Positions 25,116-35,200 of a DNA stretch of 64,000 nt are shown one piece after another; the stretch's first letter is position 1, and each line of letters begins with the position of its first letter. The notes below the pieces were generated by a model that saw nothing but the letters and a program-made list of their open reading frames with translations, was not told the origin of the DNA and ran no database searches. The DNA lies in NCBI RefSeq assembly GCF_900101595.1, contig NZ_FMYY01000013.1, positions 51,365-115,364 of the forward strand, in the 5' to 3' direction. The translations under genes and the position numbers were made by a program. Source of the stretch: Paenibacillus sp. cl123. GTDB lineage: Bacteria; Bacillota; Bacilli; Paenibacillales; NBRC-103111.

Positions 25116-26078
25116 ATGGCAAGCATGACAGACAACGAGCGCTATCTGTACACTTACGCTTTCCATGAGGATGAAGCGGACTTGTGCGCATTGGAGCAGC
25201 GGACTTGGTTCGGAGCCTCCTGCGCCGAAGCCGGAGCGGCCACTTGGATCGAAAGCGGCTTGCGGCTGGACCCGAGCCGCAGTCCGTTCATGAAGCAGCG
25301 CCTTCGCATTCGCTGCGCAGGAGGCTCCGCCGAAGACATCGCGGATCAGGCGGGCGCTATGGAGCTGGACGGCGCTTCCTTCAAGGTCATCTTCGTCCCG
25401 GCCGACGGGGATGCGGACTACGGGCAAAAGCGCGAGCTGGAGCGCTTGGTCGGAAGCCGGGTGCGCGGACGGGCCGAGATGCGCGCGCCAGACCTGCGCT
25501 TCGGCCTGGCCAGGCTGCCGGACCGCTGGGTGTTCGGGGAGCTGCTGGACCAGGAGGCCGTCTGGCTCCGGCATAAGGACAAGCCGCGGCCGTACTCCAC
25601 GGCTTTGAGCACCCGGGTCGCCCGGGCCATCGTCAATATTGCCATCCCGTACCCCGATGGAATCCGGGCCGTCGATCCGTGCTGCGGCATCGGCACTGTG
25701 CTTATCGAAGCGCTGTCGATGGGCATCGATATCGAAGGCTTCGACATCAATCCGCTGGCCGTGACGGGCGCCCGGGTGAATCTCCGTCATTTCGGCTACA
25801 GCCGTCCGGAACTTGTGCGCATCCGGGACATCCGCGACCATACGGGCCGTTATGATACGGCTATATTGGATCTGCCTTATAATCTGTGCTCCAGGCTGTC
25901 GGCGGACGAGCAGCTGGCGCTGCTGCAAAGCGCCGGCCGCCTGGCGGACCGCGTGATTGTCGTCGCGATGGAGCCGGTGGACGAGCAGGCCGGGAAGGCC
26001 GGGCTGCGTGTCAAGGACGGCTGCGCGGTACGGAAAGGCTCTTTCTCCCGCTATGTCGCGGTGTGCGAAGCGGAGTAG
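25116..26078 (+). CDS. TRM11/UPF0020-type RNA methylase-like protein
   Basis: Predicted SAM-dependent RNA methyltransferase of about 320 residues. The Rossmann-like catalytic half (about 170-320) has the SAM motif AVDPCCGIGTVLIEALSMG, the acidic DINPLA after strand 2 and a DLPYNL catalytic motif in place of the usual N/DPPY. The N-terminal half has no zinc or clear THUMP signature. Start uncertain: ATG 25116 or 25125 (MTDNERYLYTYAF), with GGAAAG upstream; an earlier ATG at 24990 would add a non-homologous-looking leader. Function on tRNA is inferred. Confidence 0.8.
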   Translation: MASMTDNERYLYTYAFHEDEADLCALEQRTWFGASCAEAGAATWIESGLRLDPSRSPFMKQRLRIRCAGGSAEDIADQAGAMELDGASFKVIFVPADGDADYGQKRELERLVGSRVRGRAEMRAPDLRFGLARLPDRWVFGELLDQEAVWLRHKDKPRPYSTALSTRVARAIVNIAIPYPDGIRAVDPCCGIGTVLIEALSMGIDIEGFDINPLAVTGARVNLRHFGYSRPELVRIRDIRDHTGRYDTAILDLPYNLCSRLSADEQLALLQSAGRLADRVIVVAMEPVDEQAGKAGLRVKDGCAVRKGSFSRYVAVCEAE

Positions 26079-26248
26079 GGCCTTGGATTCCGCGAAGCCG
26101 GCAGAAGGAATGTCGGCGAACGACGATGAATAGGAATAGAGGATACTGCAGCTGCCAAGCAGGCTGCTTGCCGAACGCGCTTACGCCATGATCTCGGCAG
26201 CCGGGTGCAGGGGCAGATCACACTTTTTGCATGCGGAGGAATCTTGCG

Positions 26249-27580
26249 ATGCGCCAAACCTTTGTGAACTCCCCGATAGCCTATGCGCTTGGGATGTTTG
26301 CCATGATGATCCCGAGCCAGGCCTTCAGCGCCTTCTACAGTTATTATTATGTAGAGAAGCTGGGTCTCGGCATAGGGCTGGCTACGTTGGCCCGGACGGT
26401 TTATTTGATCTGGGATGCGGCGAACCAGCCGCTGGCCGGCTATTGGTCTGACCGGACAAGAACGCGCTTCGGCCGGCGCAAGCCGTGGATATGGTTTTCT
26501 ATTCCGTTTTTCATGCTGACCTTCTGCATGATCTTCTCTGTGCCCCAAGGCTTGTCCGGGCATGGCTTGTTTCTCTGGTTTCTCGTCGCGCTCGTGCTCT
26601 TCGAAGGGGTGGCGACGATCATCTGGGTCAATTACGGCGCGCTGTTCCCCGAGCTGTTCCGGGGTGAGCGGCTGCGGGCGAAGGCTTCCGCGATCCAGCA
26701 AGGCTTTCAAATCGCGGCTATCCTGATCGGCTCGGCGGTCACGCCTCTGCTTTTTGCCTGGATGGGCTTCGGATATATGTCGCTTGTATATGCTGTCCTG
26801 TTCGCCGTCTGCATGCTGCTCTGCATGGCCTCTGTCCGCGAGGATGAGCAGATCCGCCAGGAGCCCGCTCTGCCGCTGAAGGAAGCATTTCGGGCCACGC
26901 TGCAGAACCGGGAATTTTGGATTTTCAATATTGCCAATTCGTTCGCGCAAACCGTCAACGGGCTTGTCAGCTCGATGATTCCGTTTTATGCCAAATACGT
27001 GCTGCAAATCCCCGAATCCCAGGTGTCGATTCTGCTTGCCTCCGTCTTCGTCTCCGTCATTCCTCTGGTCACGGTCTGGTACTGGATTGTCCGGAAGCTG
27101 GGCGGGGTGCGCAGCTGGAGGCTGTCGCTGGCCGCCTACGGGCTGTCCGTCATTCCGCTCTGGTTCGGCAGCAGTCTGGCGAGCGGCATCGCGGCGGGCA
27201 TCCTGGTCGGCTTCGGGCTTGCGGGCTTCTTGGTGACGCCACCCGTCCTCAGCAGCCGGATCATCGACCGCGACTATGAGCGGACGGGGCAGCGGAGAGA
27301 AGGCGTCTACACGGCGGTCGGCGGTTTTATTACGCGCTCCAGCGGGCTGATCTCGGCGCTGGCTTTCTGGATCGTCGGCATGACGTTCGGTTATGTCAGC
27401 GGGGATAACCCGGGCCCTGATCCGGCGGGCACCTTCCGGGTGCTGATCAGCGTGGTTCCGGCATGCCTGCTGGTCATTTCATTTCTGTTGTCGCTGACGA
27501 TCATGAGGAACGGCGAGTCTGGGCGCGGCTCTGGCTCTGGCCGGCACAATCACCTGCAAGGAGGCGGGCCGGTACGATGA
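26249..27580 (+). CDS. GPH/MFS-family transporter
   Basis: Twelve-helix permease of 443 residues. The loop DRTRTRFGRRKPWIW between helices 2 and 3 is the glycoside-pentoside-hexuronide family hallmark, as in MelB/YihO-type cation-sugar symporters. Start at ATG 26249 because GGAGGA (26234-26239) lies before it; the ATG at 26231 overlaps that SD. Stop codon overlaps the start of the YdjC-like gene, indicating a two-gene operon that may import and deacetylate an amino-sugar oligosaccharide. Confidence 0.85.
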   Translation: MRQTFVNSPIAYALGMFAMMIPSQAFSAFYSYYYVEKLGLGIGLATLARTVYLIWDAANQPLAGYWSDRTRTRFGRRKPWIWFSIPFFMLTFCMIFSVPQGLSGHGLFLWFLVALVLFEGVATIIWVNYGALFPELFRGERLRAKASAIQQGFQIAAILIGSAVTPLLFAWMGFGYMSLVYAVLFAVCMLLCMASVREDEQIRQEPALPLKEAFRATLQNREFWIFNIANSFAQTVNGLVSSMIPFYAKYVLQIPESQVSILLASVFVSVIPLVTVWYWIVRKLGGVRSWRLSLAAYGLSVIPLWFGSSLASGIAAGILVGFGLAGFLVTPPVLSSRIIDRDYERTGQRREGVYTAVGGFITRSSGLISALAFWIVGMTFGYVSGDNPGPDPAGTFRVLISVVPACLLVISFLLSLTIMRNGESGRGSGSGRHNHLQGGGPVR

Positions 27581-28539
27581 AAACCTTCCCGAGCAAGGCC
27601 GGATCTCCCGGCACCTGTCTTATCCTGAACTGTGACGATTTCGGGCAGAGCCGGGCGGCAAATGAGGCGATCATGCATCTGCTGGAGGAAAACAGGGTGT
27701 CCTCGGCTACGATTATGCCGCCCGCCCCGGCTTTCGGAGAAGCGGCGGCATGGTGCCGCCGGAGGGAGGAGCGCCGCATAGGTCTGCATCTGACGTTGAC
27801 GAGCGAATTCGCGGGCTACCGCTGGGCAAGCTTGACCGGTGCCGCTTCTCTTCAGGACGGCGACGGCTATCTGCATCCGACCGTCGAAGCTTTCGAGCGA
27901 AATGCCGCGGCTCGCGAGGTGCGGCGCGAGCTGCAGGCTCAATATGACACCGCCGTGGGGGCGGGCATCCGGCTTTCGCATGTCGACAACCATATGGGCA
28001 GTTTGTACGGCCTTGCCACCGGCAGGAGCTATTTGCCGGATGTGCTGTGGCGCTGCTCCCGCTGGGGTCTGCCGTTCCGGCTGTTCCGATACATCGATCC
28101 GAGAGACAGCTTCCTGGCCTCCATCCCGGGGGCGCAGCAGGCGCTTCGCAAAGTTGTGGCGCTTGCCGATACGCTTGGCGTTCCGCTGCCCGACTATCTG
28201 CTTACGCATCCTTACCATGTCCAGGAGGGCGAGACGTACGCCAGCTTCAAGCAGATGCTGATCCGCAAGCTCTATGAGCTGCCGGAGGGCGTGGTGGAGA
28301 CGTATATCCATCCGGCGGCTCAAGACGCCGAGATGAGCAGGCTGATTCCTTCATGGGAAAAGCGTGTCTGGGAATACCGGCTGATGCTTGACGAAGACTT
28401 TGCTTATGCGCTGCGCGACGCGAGGGTGACGCTTGCCGACTACTCCTACGTGCAAGCGCATCGCCGCCGCCCCAGGCTGAGGGGAACGGCTTCGCTGCTC
28501 GGGCTGCTGCTGCCCGGCGGGCGGGGAGAGAAGCCATGA
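27577..28539 (+). CDS. YdjC/ChbG-family carbohydrate deacetylase
   Basis: Predicted metal-dependent deacetylase of 320 residues, the size of ChbG (chitooligosaccharide deacetylase) and HpnK relatives. Metal and active-site motifs: LILNCDDFGQS near the N-terminus (acidic pair), GLHLTLTSE, and SHVDNHMGSLYG with the metal-binding His. The ATG overlaps the transporter stop (ATGA) and AAGGAGG lies about 10 bases upstream. Operon context suggests use of an imported acetylated sugar. Confidence 0.88.
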   Translation: MKTFPSKAGSPGTCLILNCDDFGQSRAANEAIMHLLEENRVSSATIMPPAPAFGEAAAWCRRREERRIGLHLTLTSEFAGYRWASLTGAASLQDGDGYLHPTVEAFERNAAAREVRRELQAQYDTAVGAGIRLSHVDNHMGSLYGLATGRSYLPDVLWRCSRWGLPFRLFRYIDPRDSFLASIPGAQQALRKVVALADTLGVPLPDYLLTHPYHVQEGETYASFKQMLIRKLYELPEGVVETYIHPAAQDAEMSRLIPSWEKRVWEYRLMLDEDFAYALRDARVTLADYSYVQAHRRRPRLRGTASLLGLLLPGGRGEKP

Positions 28540-28588
28540 TTTGGAGGGCGGCTGCCTTCCGCTAGTGACGGAACAGGAGGTGTGAGCG

Positions 28589-29401
28589 TTGATCGGCTAT
28601 TTGCGCGGCGTGTATCAGACCTGGGTCGATTATCCGCTGCCCGAAGGCTACCGTCTGAACGGACAATATGAGCTGAAGCGGCTGCTGGGCGCGGGGAGCT
28701 ACGGGCTGGCCTATCTGGCCGAGGACGGGCATAACGGGCAGCCTGTCGTGCTCAAGCAGGCCAAGCCCAGCAAGCGGAATCTGGGCCGCAGCCTGCTGGT
28801 GCGGGAGCATGAGGCTCTGCGGACGCTGGCCCATCCTCATATTCCGGCCTGCGGCGAACTGATCGAAGACGGCCGCAGGCTGTGGCTTCCGATTGAATGG
28901 GTGGACGGGGCTACGGTGGAGGATCTGATCTTCGAGCAGGGGCGGGGGTTTACCGAGCTGGAGAGCTTGAACCTCTTGCGCAGGCTGCTGCCGGTCGTGC
29001 AATTCGTGCACGAGCGGGGCTGGGTGCATCTCGATCTCCGGATTCCCAATGTGATGGAACGTTCGGGGCGGCTGATGCTGATCGACTTCGGCCTCGCCCG
29101 CCGGATCGGCGACATGGACGGGCTGGAGAAGCCGCAGGATCAGGAAGAGGAGTGGCGGCGGCTGCCGGTGGTGGAGAGCGATCTGTATGCGCTCGGTCAC
29201 CTGCTGCTGTTTCTGCTGTACTCGTCTTACGAAGAAAAGGAGGACGAGGCGGGCGATTGGCGGGAGGAGCTGGTCGTCTCCCCTGCCACCCGGCATCTGC
29301 TGGGCAAGCTGATGAAGCTGGAGCAAGGCTTCTCCGGCGCGGCCGAGCTGTCCGAAGCGGTCGACCTGGCAATAGCGGCGCTGAGCGCCGCAAAAAAATA
29401 A
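28589..29401 (+). CDS. Ser/Thr protein kinase-like protein, TTG start
   Basis: Eukaryotic-type kinase domain filling 270 residues and no membrane anchor. Gly-loop GAGSYGLAY, ATP Lys in VVLKQAK, catalytic loop VHLDLRIPNV (HLD instead of HRD; Asp and Asn kept), DFG in LIDFGLARR. It is close to small Bacillales kinases such as YbdM/PrkD types. TTG start preceded by AGGAGGTG. It follows the YdjC-like gene by 49 bases and ends at a clear terminator. Confidence 0.85.
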   Translation: MIGYLRGVYQTWVDYPLPEGYRLNGQYELKRLLGAGSYGLAYLAEDGHNGQPVVLKQAKPSKRNLGRSLLVREHEALRTLAHPHIPACGELIEDGRRLWLPIEWVDGATVEDLIFEQGRGFTELESLNLLRRLLPVVQFVHERGWVHLDLRIPNVMERSGRLMLIDFGLARRIGDMDGLEKPQDQEEEWRRLPVVESDLYALGHLLLFLLYSSYEEKEDEAGDWREELVVSPATRHLLGKLMKLEQGFSGAAELSEAVDLAIAALSAAKK

Positions 29402-29402
29402 G

Positions 29403-29439
29403 AGCCCTTCGGGCATGAAGCGAAGGGCTGGAAGTTTTT
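29403..29439 (+). terminator. Terminator after the kinase gene
   Basis: AGCCCTTCG (29403-29411) pairs with CGAAGGGCT (29421-29429), followed by GGAAG and TTTTT. Confidence 0.8.
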
Positions 29440-29463
29440 CTCGTTATTGGTGATCGCCAGCAG

Positions 29464-29655
29464 TTAGGAGCTGGAATATCCTTTTTTCTTATAGTAGCCG
29501 GAGCCGTAGGAGCGATGCTGCTGGTAGCGGTGAGACGACGAATGCCGCATTGGACCTGGACGATGGCGGCGTCCGGAGCTGCTGCCGTAGTAGCGGCGGG
29601 GGCGTTTGGAATGAAGCGCGCTGTCCATAATCTTGCCTAGAAGACGTCTCAACAT
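29464..29655 (-). CDS. Small basic Ser/Tyr/Arg-rich protein
   Basis: 63 residues, very basic and low in complexity (RRYYGSSSGRRHRPGPMRH, then Ser/Tyr/Gly/Lys repeats ending KKKGYSSS). The start at 29655 is chosen for GGAGGAATTCGC-ATG. It resembles short spore or nucleic-acid-binding proteins by composition only; no family recognised. Convergent with the kinase gene, sharing the intergenic terminator region. Confidence 0.6.
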   Translation of the reverse strand: MLRRLLGKIMDSALHSKRPRRYYGSSSGRRHRPGPMRHSSSHRYQQHRSYGSGYYKKKGYSSS

Positions 29656-30134
29656 GCGAATTCCTCCTTTGCTTTGTTCGGATGGTTTACGCAGCACAGG
29701 CATGGAAAGTTTCACTATAACGGGGATTTCACTTGTTTCGGGCCGTTTTTTGGACTAAAATGGGCTGCATGAGGGTCTGTGGGACCCAACTTGAGAAAGG
29801 TGGTATTGGTTGCCGATGTGGACACTTCGCTTGGCTGTATAACCTCCAGATACCGGAATGGCTATGCAGACACGCGCTTGCCTGATGATGCACAGGTTCA
29901 GGCGAGCGGGCGTGACGAGAGGCTGACGTCTGTCGTCCGCGCCGTATTCGAACGATTGCAGCAGTCCTGCTGCCGGCATTCGTCGATACCGAGAAGTACC
30001 CGCGTCGCAACGGAATGAACCGCCTGATCGGAGCCTGCTTGTTTCCGTATAGGTTTGTTTGGCCGTGGGTGCGCACTGCATTCACGGTTTTTGGCGTTCT
30101 CGTCCAATCTAACGACATGCGGGGAGGCGGATTT
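29656..30134. other. 479-base gap before the ABC-F gene
   Basis: No gene that I can support. A plus-strand stretch at about 29795-29960 (LRKVVLVADVDTSLGCITSR and on) has gene-like codon composition but no SD and no recognisable family; it may be debris. If the ABC-F gene is antibiotic-inducible, a leader peptide and attenuator would be expected here; none was clear by eye. Confidence 0.4.
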
Positions 30135-31808
30135 ATGCGAGTCATAGCATTCGAAGAAGTTGCGAAACTATACGGGGATCATTCTGTGCTCGATAAGGCG
30201 TCCTTTTACCTTACTAAAGGGGAAAGGGTGGCGCTCGTCGGGGAAAATGGCGCGGGCAAATCGACCTTGCTGAAGCTGGCGGCGGGGCTGGAGGAACCCG
30301 ATGAAGGAACGGTAACTACGGCGCCGCATGTCCGGGTCGGTTATTTGCCTCAGACGGTGGAGGTAAGTGAGGAACAGACGGTAGACAAGTATCTGGAGGA
30401 GGCGCTGGGCGAGATTCGGCGGCTGCAGGCGGAGATGGTCAGGCAGACGGAGGCCATGTCAGGTATGGAGGGCAAAAGCGGGGAGGAAGGCCGGGCGGAA
30501 GCTGCGCTGAAGGCTTACGGGCAAGCTGCCGAACGCTTCGAAGCGCTTGGCGGTTATGAAGCGGAATACAGAACGTCCGTCGCGATGGAGGGACTGGGTC
30601 TGGGGCGGCTCTCGCGTGACCGGCGGGTAGGGACGCTGTCGGGCGGGGAGAAGCGGAGGCTGGCGCTGGCGGCGCTGCTCGCGTCCTCCCCGGAATGCAT
30701 GCTGCTGGACGAGCCGACCAATCATCTCGACGAGCAGTCGCTGCACTGGCTGGAGCGGTATCTGAGCGGCTATAGGGGGACGGTGCTGTATGCCTCCCAT
30801 GACCGGCTGTTCATCAATCGTACGGCTACGGGCATTCTGGAGATCGATGAGGCGACTAGGCGCTGCTCCTCTTATGCGGGCAATTATGAAGCGTACCGGG
30901 AGAAGAAACGGCAGGAAAGGCTGCGATGGCAGGAAGCTTACGAACGGGAGCAGCAGGAGATCCGGGAACTGCGCCGGCAGGTCAAGGAGACGGCCTATCT
31001 CGTGGGGCATAACCGGCCGGCGACCGATCCCGACAAGTTTGTCAAGCATTTCGCCGGGGAACGGGTGCAGCGGCGCATCTCGCAAAATATTCGAAGCGCT
31101 GAAAAAAAGCTGGAGCGCATAGAATCAAATCCGGTGGCCAAGCCTCCTGAGCCGTTAAGCTTCCGAGTCCGGCTGGAGCGCGAGGGCTCCGATCTGTCCC
31201 CGTGGATCCGTGCGGATGGGGTGGCCTATACGGCCGAGGAAAGCGGCGGGCTGCTGCTGGAAGGGCTGACCTTCTGCCTGGAGGGGGAAGAGCGGCTGCT
31301 GGTCGCCGGGCCGAATGGCTCCGGCAAAACGACGCTGCTGCGCCTGCTGACCGGCGAACTGCAGCCGTCCCGGGGGACGGTGGAGATATCGTCCGGGGCC
31401 CGCATCGGGTATTGGGAGCAGGAACCGGCGCTTACTCCGGAGGAGCGGGAGCGGACGGTGCTGGAGCTGTACCGGTATGGGCGGCCCGGCTTCCTGGAGG
31501 ATCATACCCGCGAGCTGCTGGACACGGGACTGTTCGGCGCCGCCGAATTCAGCCGCCGGGTCTCGGAGCTGAGCCCGGGGCAGCTGCGGAAGCTGCTGCT
31601 GGCCAGACTGATAGCCGCGCGTCCGGACATTTTGCTGCTGGATGAGCCGACCAATCATCTGAGCCTGGAGCTGGTGGAGCAGCTCGAACAGGCGATCCGA
31701 GCCTTTCCCGGCCCGGTCCTGGTCGTCAGCCATGACCGCTGGCTGATCGACCGGTTCACCGGCGGCTTCCTTTACTTGACCCCGGGAAATCGTTTCTCGA
31801 GCGATTGA
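30135..31808 (+). CDS. ABC-F family ATPase (ribosome-protection type)
   Basis: Soluble tandem-ATPase protein, 557 residues. Domain 1 has GENGAGKS, LSGGEKRRLALA and MLLDEPTNHLD; a charged helical linker (about 245-345) is the P-site tRNA-interaction motif; domain 2 has GPNGSGKT, a variant signature LSPGQLRKLLLA and LLLDEPTNHLS. LSPGQ in domain 2 is shared with Vga/Lsa/Msr-type antibiotic-resistance ABC-F proteins. ATG 30135 is preferred, with GGGGAGGCGG upstream; earlier in-frame ATGs lack SDs. Which drug, if any, cannot be read from sequence. Confidence 0.87.
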   Translation: MRVIAFEEVAKLYGDHSVLDKASFYLTKGERVALVGENGAGKSTLLKLAAGLEEPDEGTVTTAPHVRVGYLPQTVEVSEEQTVDKYLEEALGEIRRLQAEMVRQTEAMSGMEGKSGEEGRAEAALKAYGQAAERFEALGGYEAEYRTSVAMEGLGLGRLSRDRRVGTLSGGEKRRLALAALLASSPECMLLDEPTNHLDEQSLHWLERYLSGYRGTVLYASHDRLFINRTATGILEIDEATRRCSSYAGNYEAYREKKRQERLRWQEAYEREQQEIRELRRQVKETAYLVGHNRPATDPDKFVKHFAGERVQRRISQNIRSAEKKLERIESNPVAKPPEPLSFRVRLEREGSDLSPWIRADGVAYTAEESGGLLLEGLTFCLEGEERLLVAGPNGSGKTTLLRLLTGELQPSRGTVEISSGARIGYWEQEPALTPEERERTVLELYRYGRPGFLEDHTRELLDTGLFGAAEFSRRVSELSPGQLRKLLLARLIAARPDILLLDEPTNHLSLELVEQLEQAIRAFPGPVLVVSHDRWLIDRFTGGFLYLTPGNRFSSD

Positions 31809-31996
31809 AGCAGCTCCAGGTAGCCGTCCCGCAGCTCTGCCATCGTGATCAGCTCGGGGACACTGGCCCGTTCCTCTTCCGAATGGGAGCCGAGAATGCT
31901 GCTCAGACCTTCATAGTTGAATTGCAGCTCCTTGTGAGTCTGAATAAGCTTCTCGATCACGACGCCGATCAGGTTGGCGTAAGTATCCGTTGACAT
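31772..31996 (-). CDS. Small conserved-looking protein of unknown function
   Basis: 74 residues, helical and acidic (MSTDTYANLIGVVIEKLIQT, then a LITMAELRDGYLELLQSLEK tail). AAGGAGGAG lies 6-7 bases before the ATG. It overlaps the 3' end of the convergent ABC-F gene by 37 bases. No membrane helix or known motif. The good SD and non-random composition favour a real gene. Confidence 0.65.
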   Translation of the reverse strand: MSTDTYANLIGVVIEKLIQTHKELQFNYEGLSSILGSHSEEERASVPELITMAELRDGYLELLQSLEKRFPGVK

Positions 31997-32202
31997 AGGG
32001 CGCTCCTCCTTGCGACTGCTGACAGTCTGTTATGGTACTAATGAACGTAGCATACGAACCCCCGGTCCATCAACTGGGAGCAGGGGGCGCTTTTCCGTGA
32101 GCCGGGTCTTTGGACTCGGAAATTCGTTAGTGCTTAAGAATCACAGTTATTGTAGAATCAGACTATATGCCAAGGACTTAGAGAAGGAATGGGGAGCGAG
32201 AT

Positions 32203-35200
32203 ATGGGGCGGCCGAATCTGCGCAAGCGCCTGAGCGGTTCTTTGACCGCTTTTACAGCCGACCGGGAGGAGTATGGGAAGGTGCTCCTTCTGTTCGGCTA
32301 TTTGTTCTGCGCGGTGTCTGCCTCGACGATCGGGCGCACCGCTGCGGACGCGATGTTTTTGAGCCGGTTCGATTCGGCATTGCTGTCAAAAATGTATTTG
32401 CCGCAAGCGCTGGCGCTTATGGCGGCAGGCGTGGCCTACCAGCGGCTTGGGGGCAGATGGCGGCAGGATAGGCTGGCGCTGGCCGTGATTGCGGGCGCCG
32501 GCGGCTTGTCCCTGCTGTCAAGGGCAGGTGTAGCCGCGGGGCAGAGCTGGGTATTCCCGGTCATCTATATCGGCTATGATGTGCTCAATTTCCTGATGGT
32601 CGTCAGCTTCTGGCAGCTCGCGGCTTCTGTCATGGATCAGCGCAAGGCCAAGCGGATGATCGGTCTCGTAGGCAGCGGGGGGATCGCAGGGGGCATCGTC
32701 AGCGGGTTCGCTCTGAAGGGGCTCTCCGGCGCCATCGGCACGGAGAATTTGATTTATTGCTATGCGCTGCTGCAGCTTCTCTGTCTGGTGTTTGTGATCG
32801 GTCTGGCGAGACGGGCCGGGGCCGGGAGTGATTTATTCGCGTCGCCGTCGCCCTCTGCGGGAAACGGCGGGAAAAAGGGAGGCGCCGGCGGGGGTTCGTT
32901 TCGGACCTTTATGGAGCATGTGCCCCATCTGAAATATGTGGCGATCATGTCGGGGGCGGTCGTGCTTTCGCTCGTCCTGATCGACTATCAGTTTAAAGTA
33001 ATTCTGAAAGGAACGCTGCAGGATGACGCGCTGGCCGGCTTTATGGGCAGCTTCTACGGCTTCTCGGGCCTGCTGGCCCTGGCGGTGCAGCTCCTGGTAT
33101 CCGGGCGGCTGATCTCCAGGTTCGGCGTGATGACGGCGCTGCTGCTGTTCCCGCTGGCGCTGCTCGCCGGAAGCTTCGGGGTGCTGCTCATACCGGTGCT
33201 GGCGATGGCCGTCTCCGTGAAGGGGACCGACAAGGTGCTGGGGGATACGGTGTATTCTTCGGTCAACCAGCTGATTATGTTCCCGGTCGCGCCGGAGTGG
33301 AGGGGGCGGGCGAAAGGCTTTCTGGACGGCGTGGCCCGCAACGGGGCCAAGGGCCTTGCTGCGCTGCTGCTGATCGCATTGTCGCCGCTGCTGTCGGCCG
33401 CCCAGTTCAGCTATCTGATTATGGCGGCGCTGCTGATCGCCGTCATCGCCGCCATCCGGCTGCGGGGCGCGTACATGCAGCTGCTGCTTCGCTCGCTCCG
33501 CACGCAGGATCTCGATTTGCAGGAAACGAGACTGGATCTGATGGACCCTGCGAGCCGGAAGCTGCTGACCGATGCCATCGCGAGCGAGGATGCGGCCCAG
33601 GCTTTGTACGCGCTGCGCGTTCTCGAGCGGCTGGAGGGCTTCGAGCTGGAGGCGCATCTGCCGTCATTACTTCGCCATTCATCGGCAGAGGTGAAGCGCT
33701 GGGCGCTGGACTGGATCCGCCGGCATACGCCGGCAGGCTTGGAGGAAGAAGCGCTGCGGCTGACCGGCGCGGAGGAGCCGGTCATTCGCGCCCGGGCTTG
33801 GCTGGCGGTGGCGGCCTATGCCCGGGAGGAGCATCTGGAGCCATTGACCGGGCTGCTGCAGGATCAAGCCATCGTCGTCCGGTCTGCGGGCATCGCCGGA
33901 CTTATCCAGCACTACGGCATCGAGGGCATGTTCCGAGCGGTCGGCACCTTGAAGGAGCTGCTGGACAGTCCCGAAGAAGAGGAGCGGCAGGCGATGGCTG
34001 CGCTGTTTGGCGAGCTCGGGCTGCCTTCGTTCTACAAGCCTCTGCTTCGGCTATTGCAGGATGAATCGGCTCAGGTGCGGGTGCGCGCGCTTGAATCTGC
34101 CGCCGTGCTGCAGGTGCCGGAGCTGGTTCAGGCGATCGTGCCGCTGCTGTCATACGGCAGCACGAGGGCGCCGGCGCTGCATGCTTTGGCCAGCTATGAG
34201 GAAGCCGTGATTCTGCCGCTGCTCGGGCCTTATCTGCAGGAGGCGGGTCATCCGGCCGCTCCGTTTCTGCCGCAGGCGCTGGCCCTTATCGGCGGACAGC
34301 GGGCGTCTTCCCTGCTGCTCAGCGTCTACGGCAAGGCCGATGAGGAGCTGAGAGGCCGGCTGCTCGACGCGTTGGTGGCGATCCGGGCCGAAGCCGGCTT
34401 CAGCCCGGATGAAGGGGCCGGGACTACGGCAGAAGACTGCGCCGCCGCCGAGCTCGAGCGTTATTGGCTCTATGCGCATGCGAGCGAGGCGCTGGCTGCC
34501 GCCCCTGAGCTGGCCGAGATTGCCGCAGCTGCTGACGAGGCCAGGCTCCGGACGGCGGAGCGGATATTCGGGCTGCTGGCGCTCAGCTATGATCCGCAGA
34601 CGATGAAAGCCGTTCACGTGAACTGGTCAGGCACGGACGCCAGACGTCAAGCCAGCGCTGCCGAGGTTGTCGACCAGCTGGTAAGCGGCCGGCTGCGCAG
34701 TTCCATCGCCCAGATGATGGCGCATGCCTCCCGCCCCCTTGCGGAGCAGCCGGATCAGGCGACCGTCCATACCCACATCGCGGGCCTGCTGGAGACAGGC
34801 GAGGTTTGGCTGCGCAGCGTGATTCTCGCTTCCGCTGCCGGTCTGTCTGCCGACGGGGCTGGAGGGCGGCTTGCCCGCTGGACAGCTGACGAGCATAAGC
34901 AGGCGGCCGCTGAGGTAGAGCGCGTGCGGCTGCTCCGCTCCGTCAGTCTGTTCCAGGGCTTGACGGGTCGTGAGCTGGCTGCGCTCGGTACCCGGCTGCG
35001 GGAGGTGCTGGCGGCGGAAGGTCAGCCGATCATAACCGAAGGCGAGACGGGAGACGCGCTGTACGTGATCCGGGAAGGCAGCGCGGAGGTGCTGCGGGGC
35101 GGCCAGCGCCTGGGACTGCTCGCTCCGGGCGACTGCTTCGGCGAGATGGCGGTGCTGACGAGCAGCGTTCGGGCGGCGACGGTCCGGGCTGCCGGAGGCT

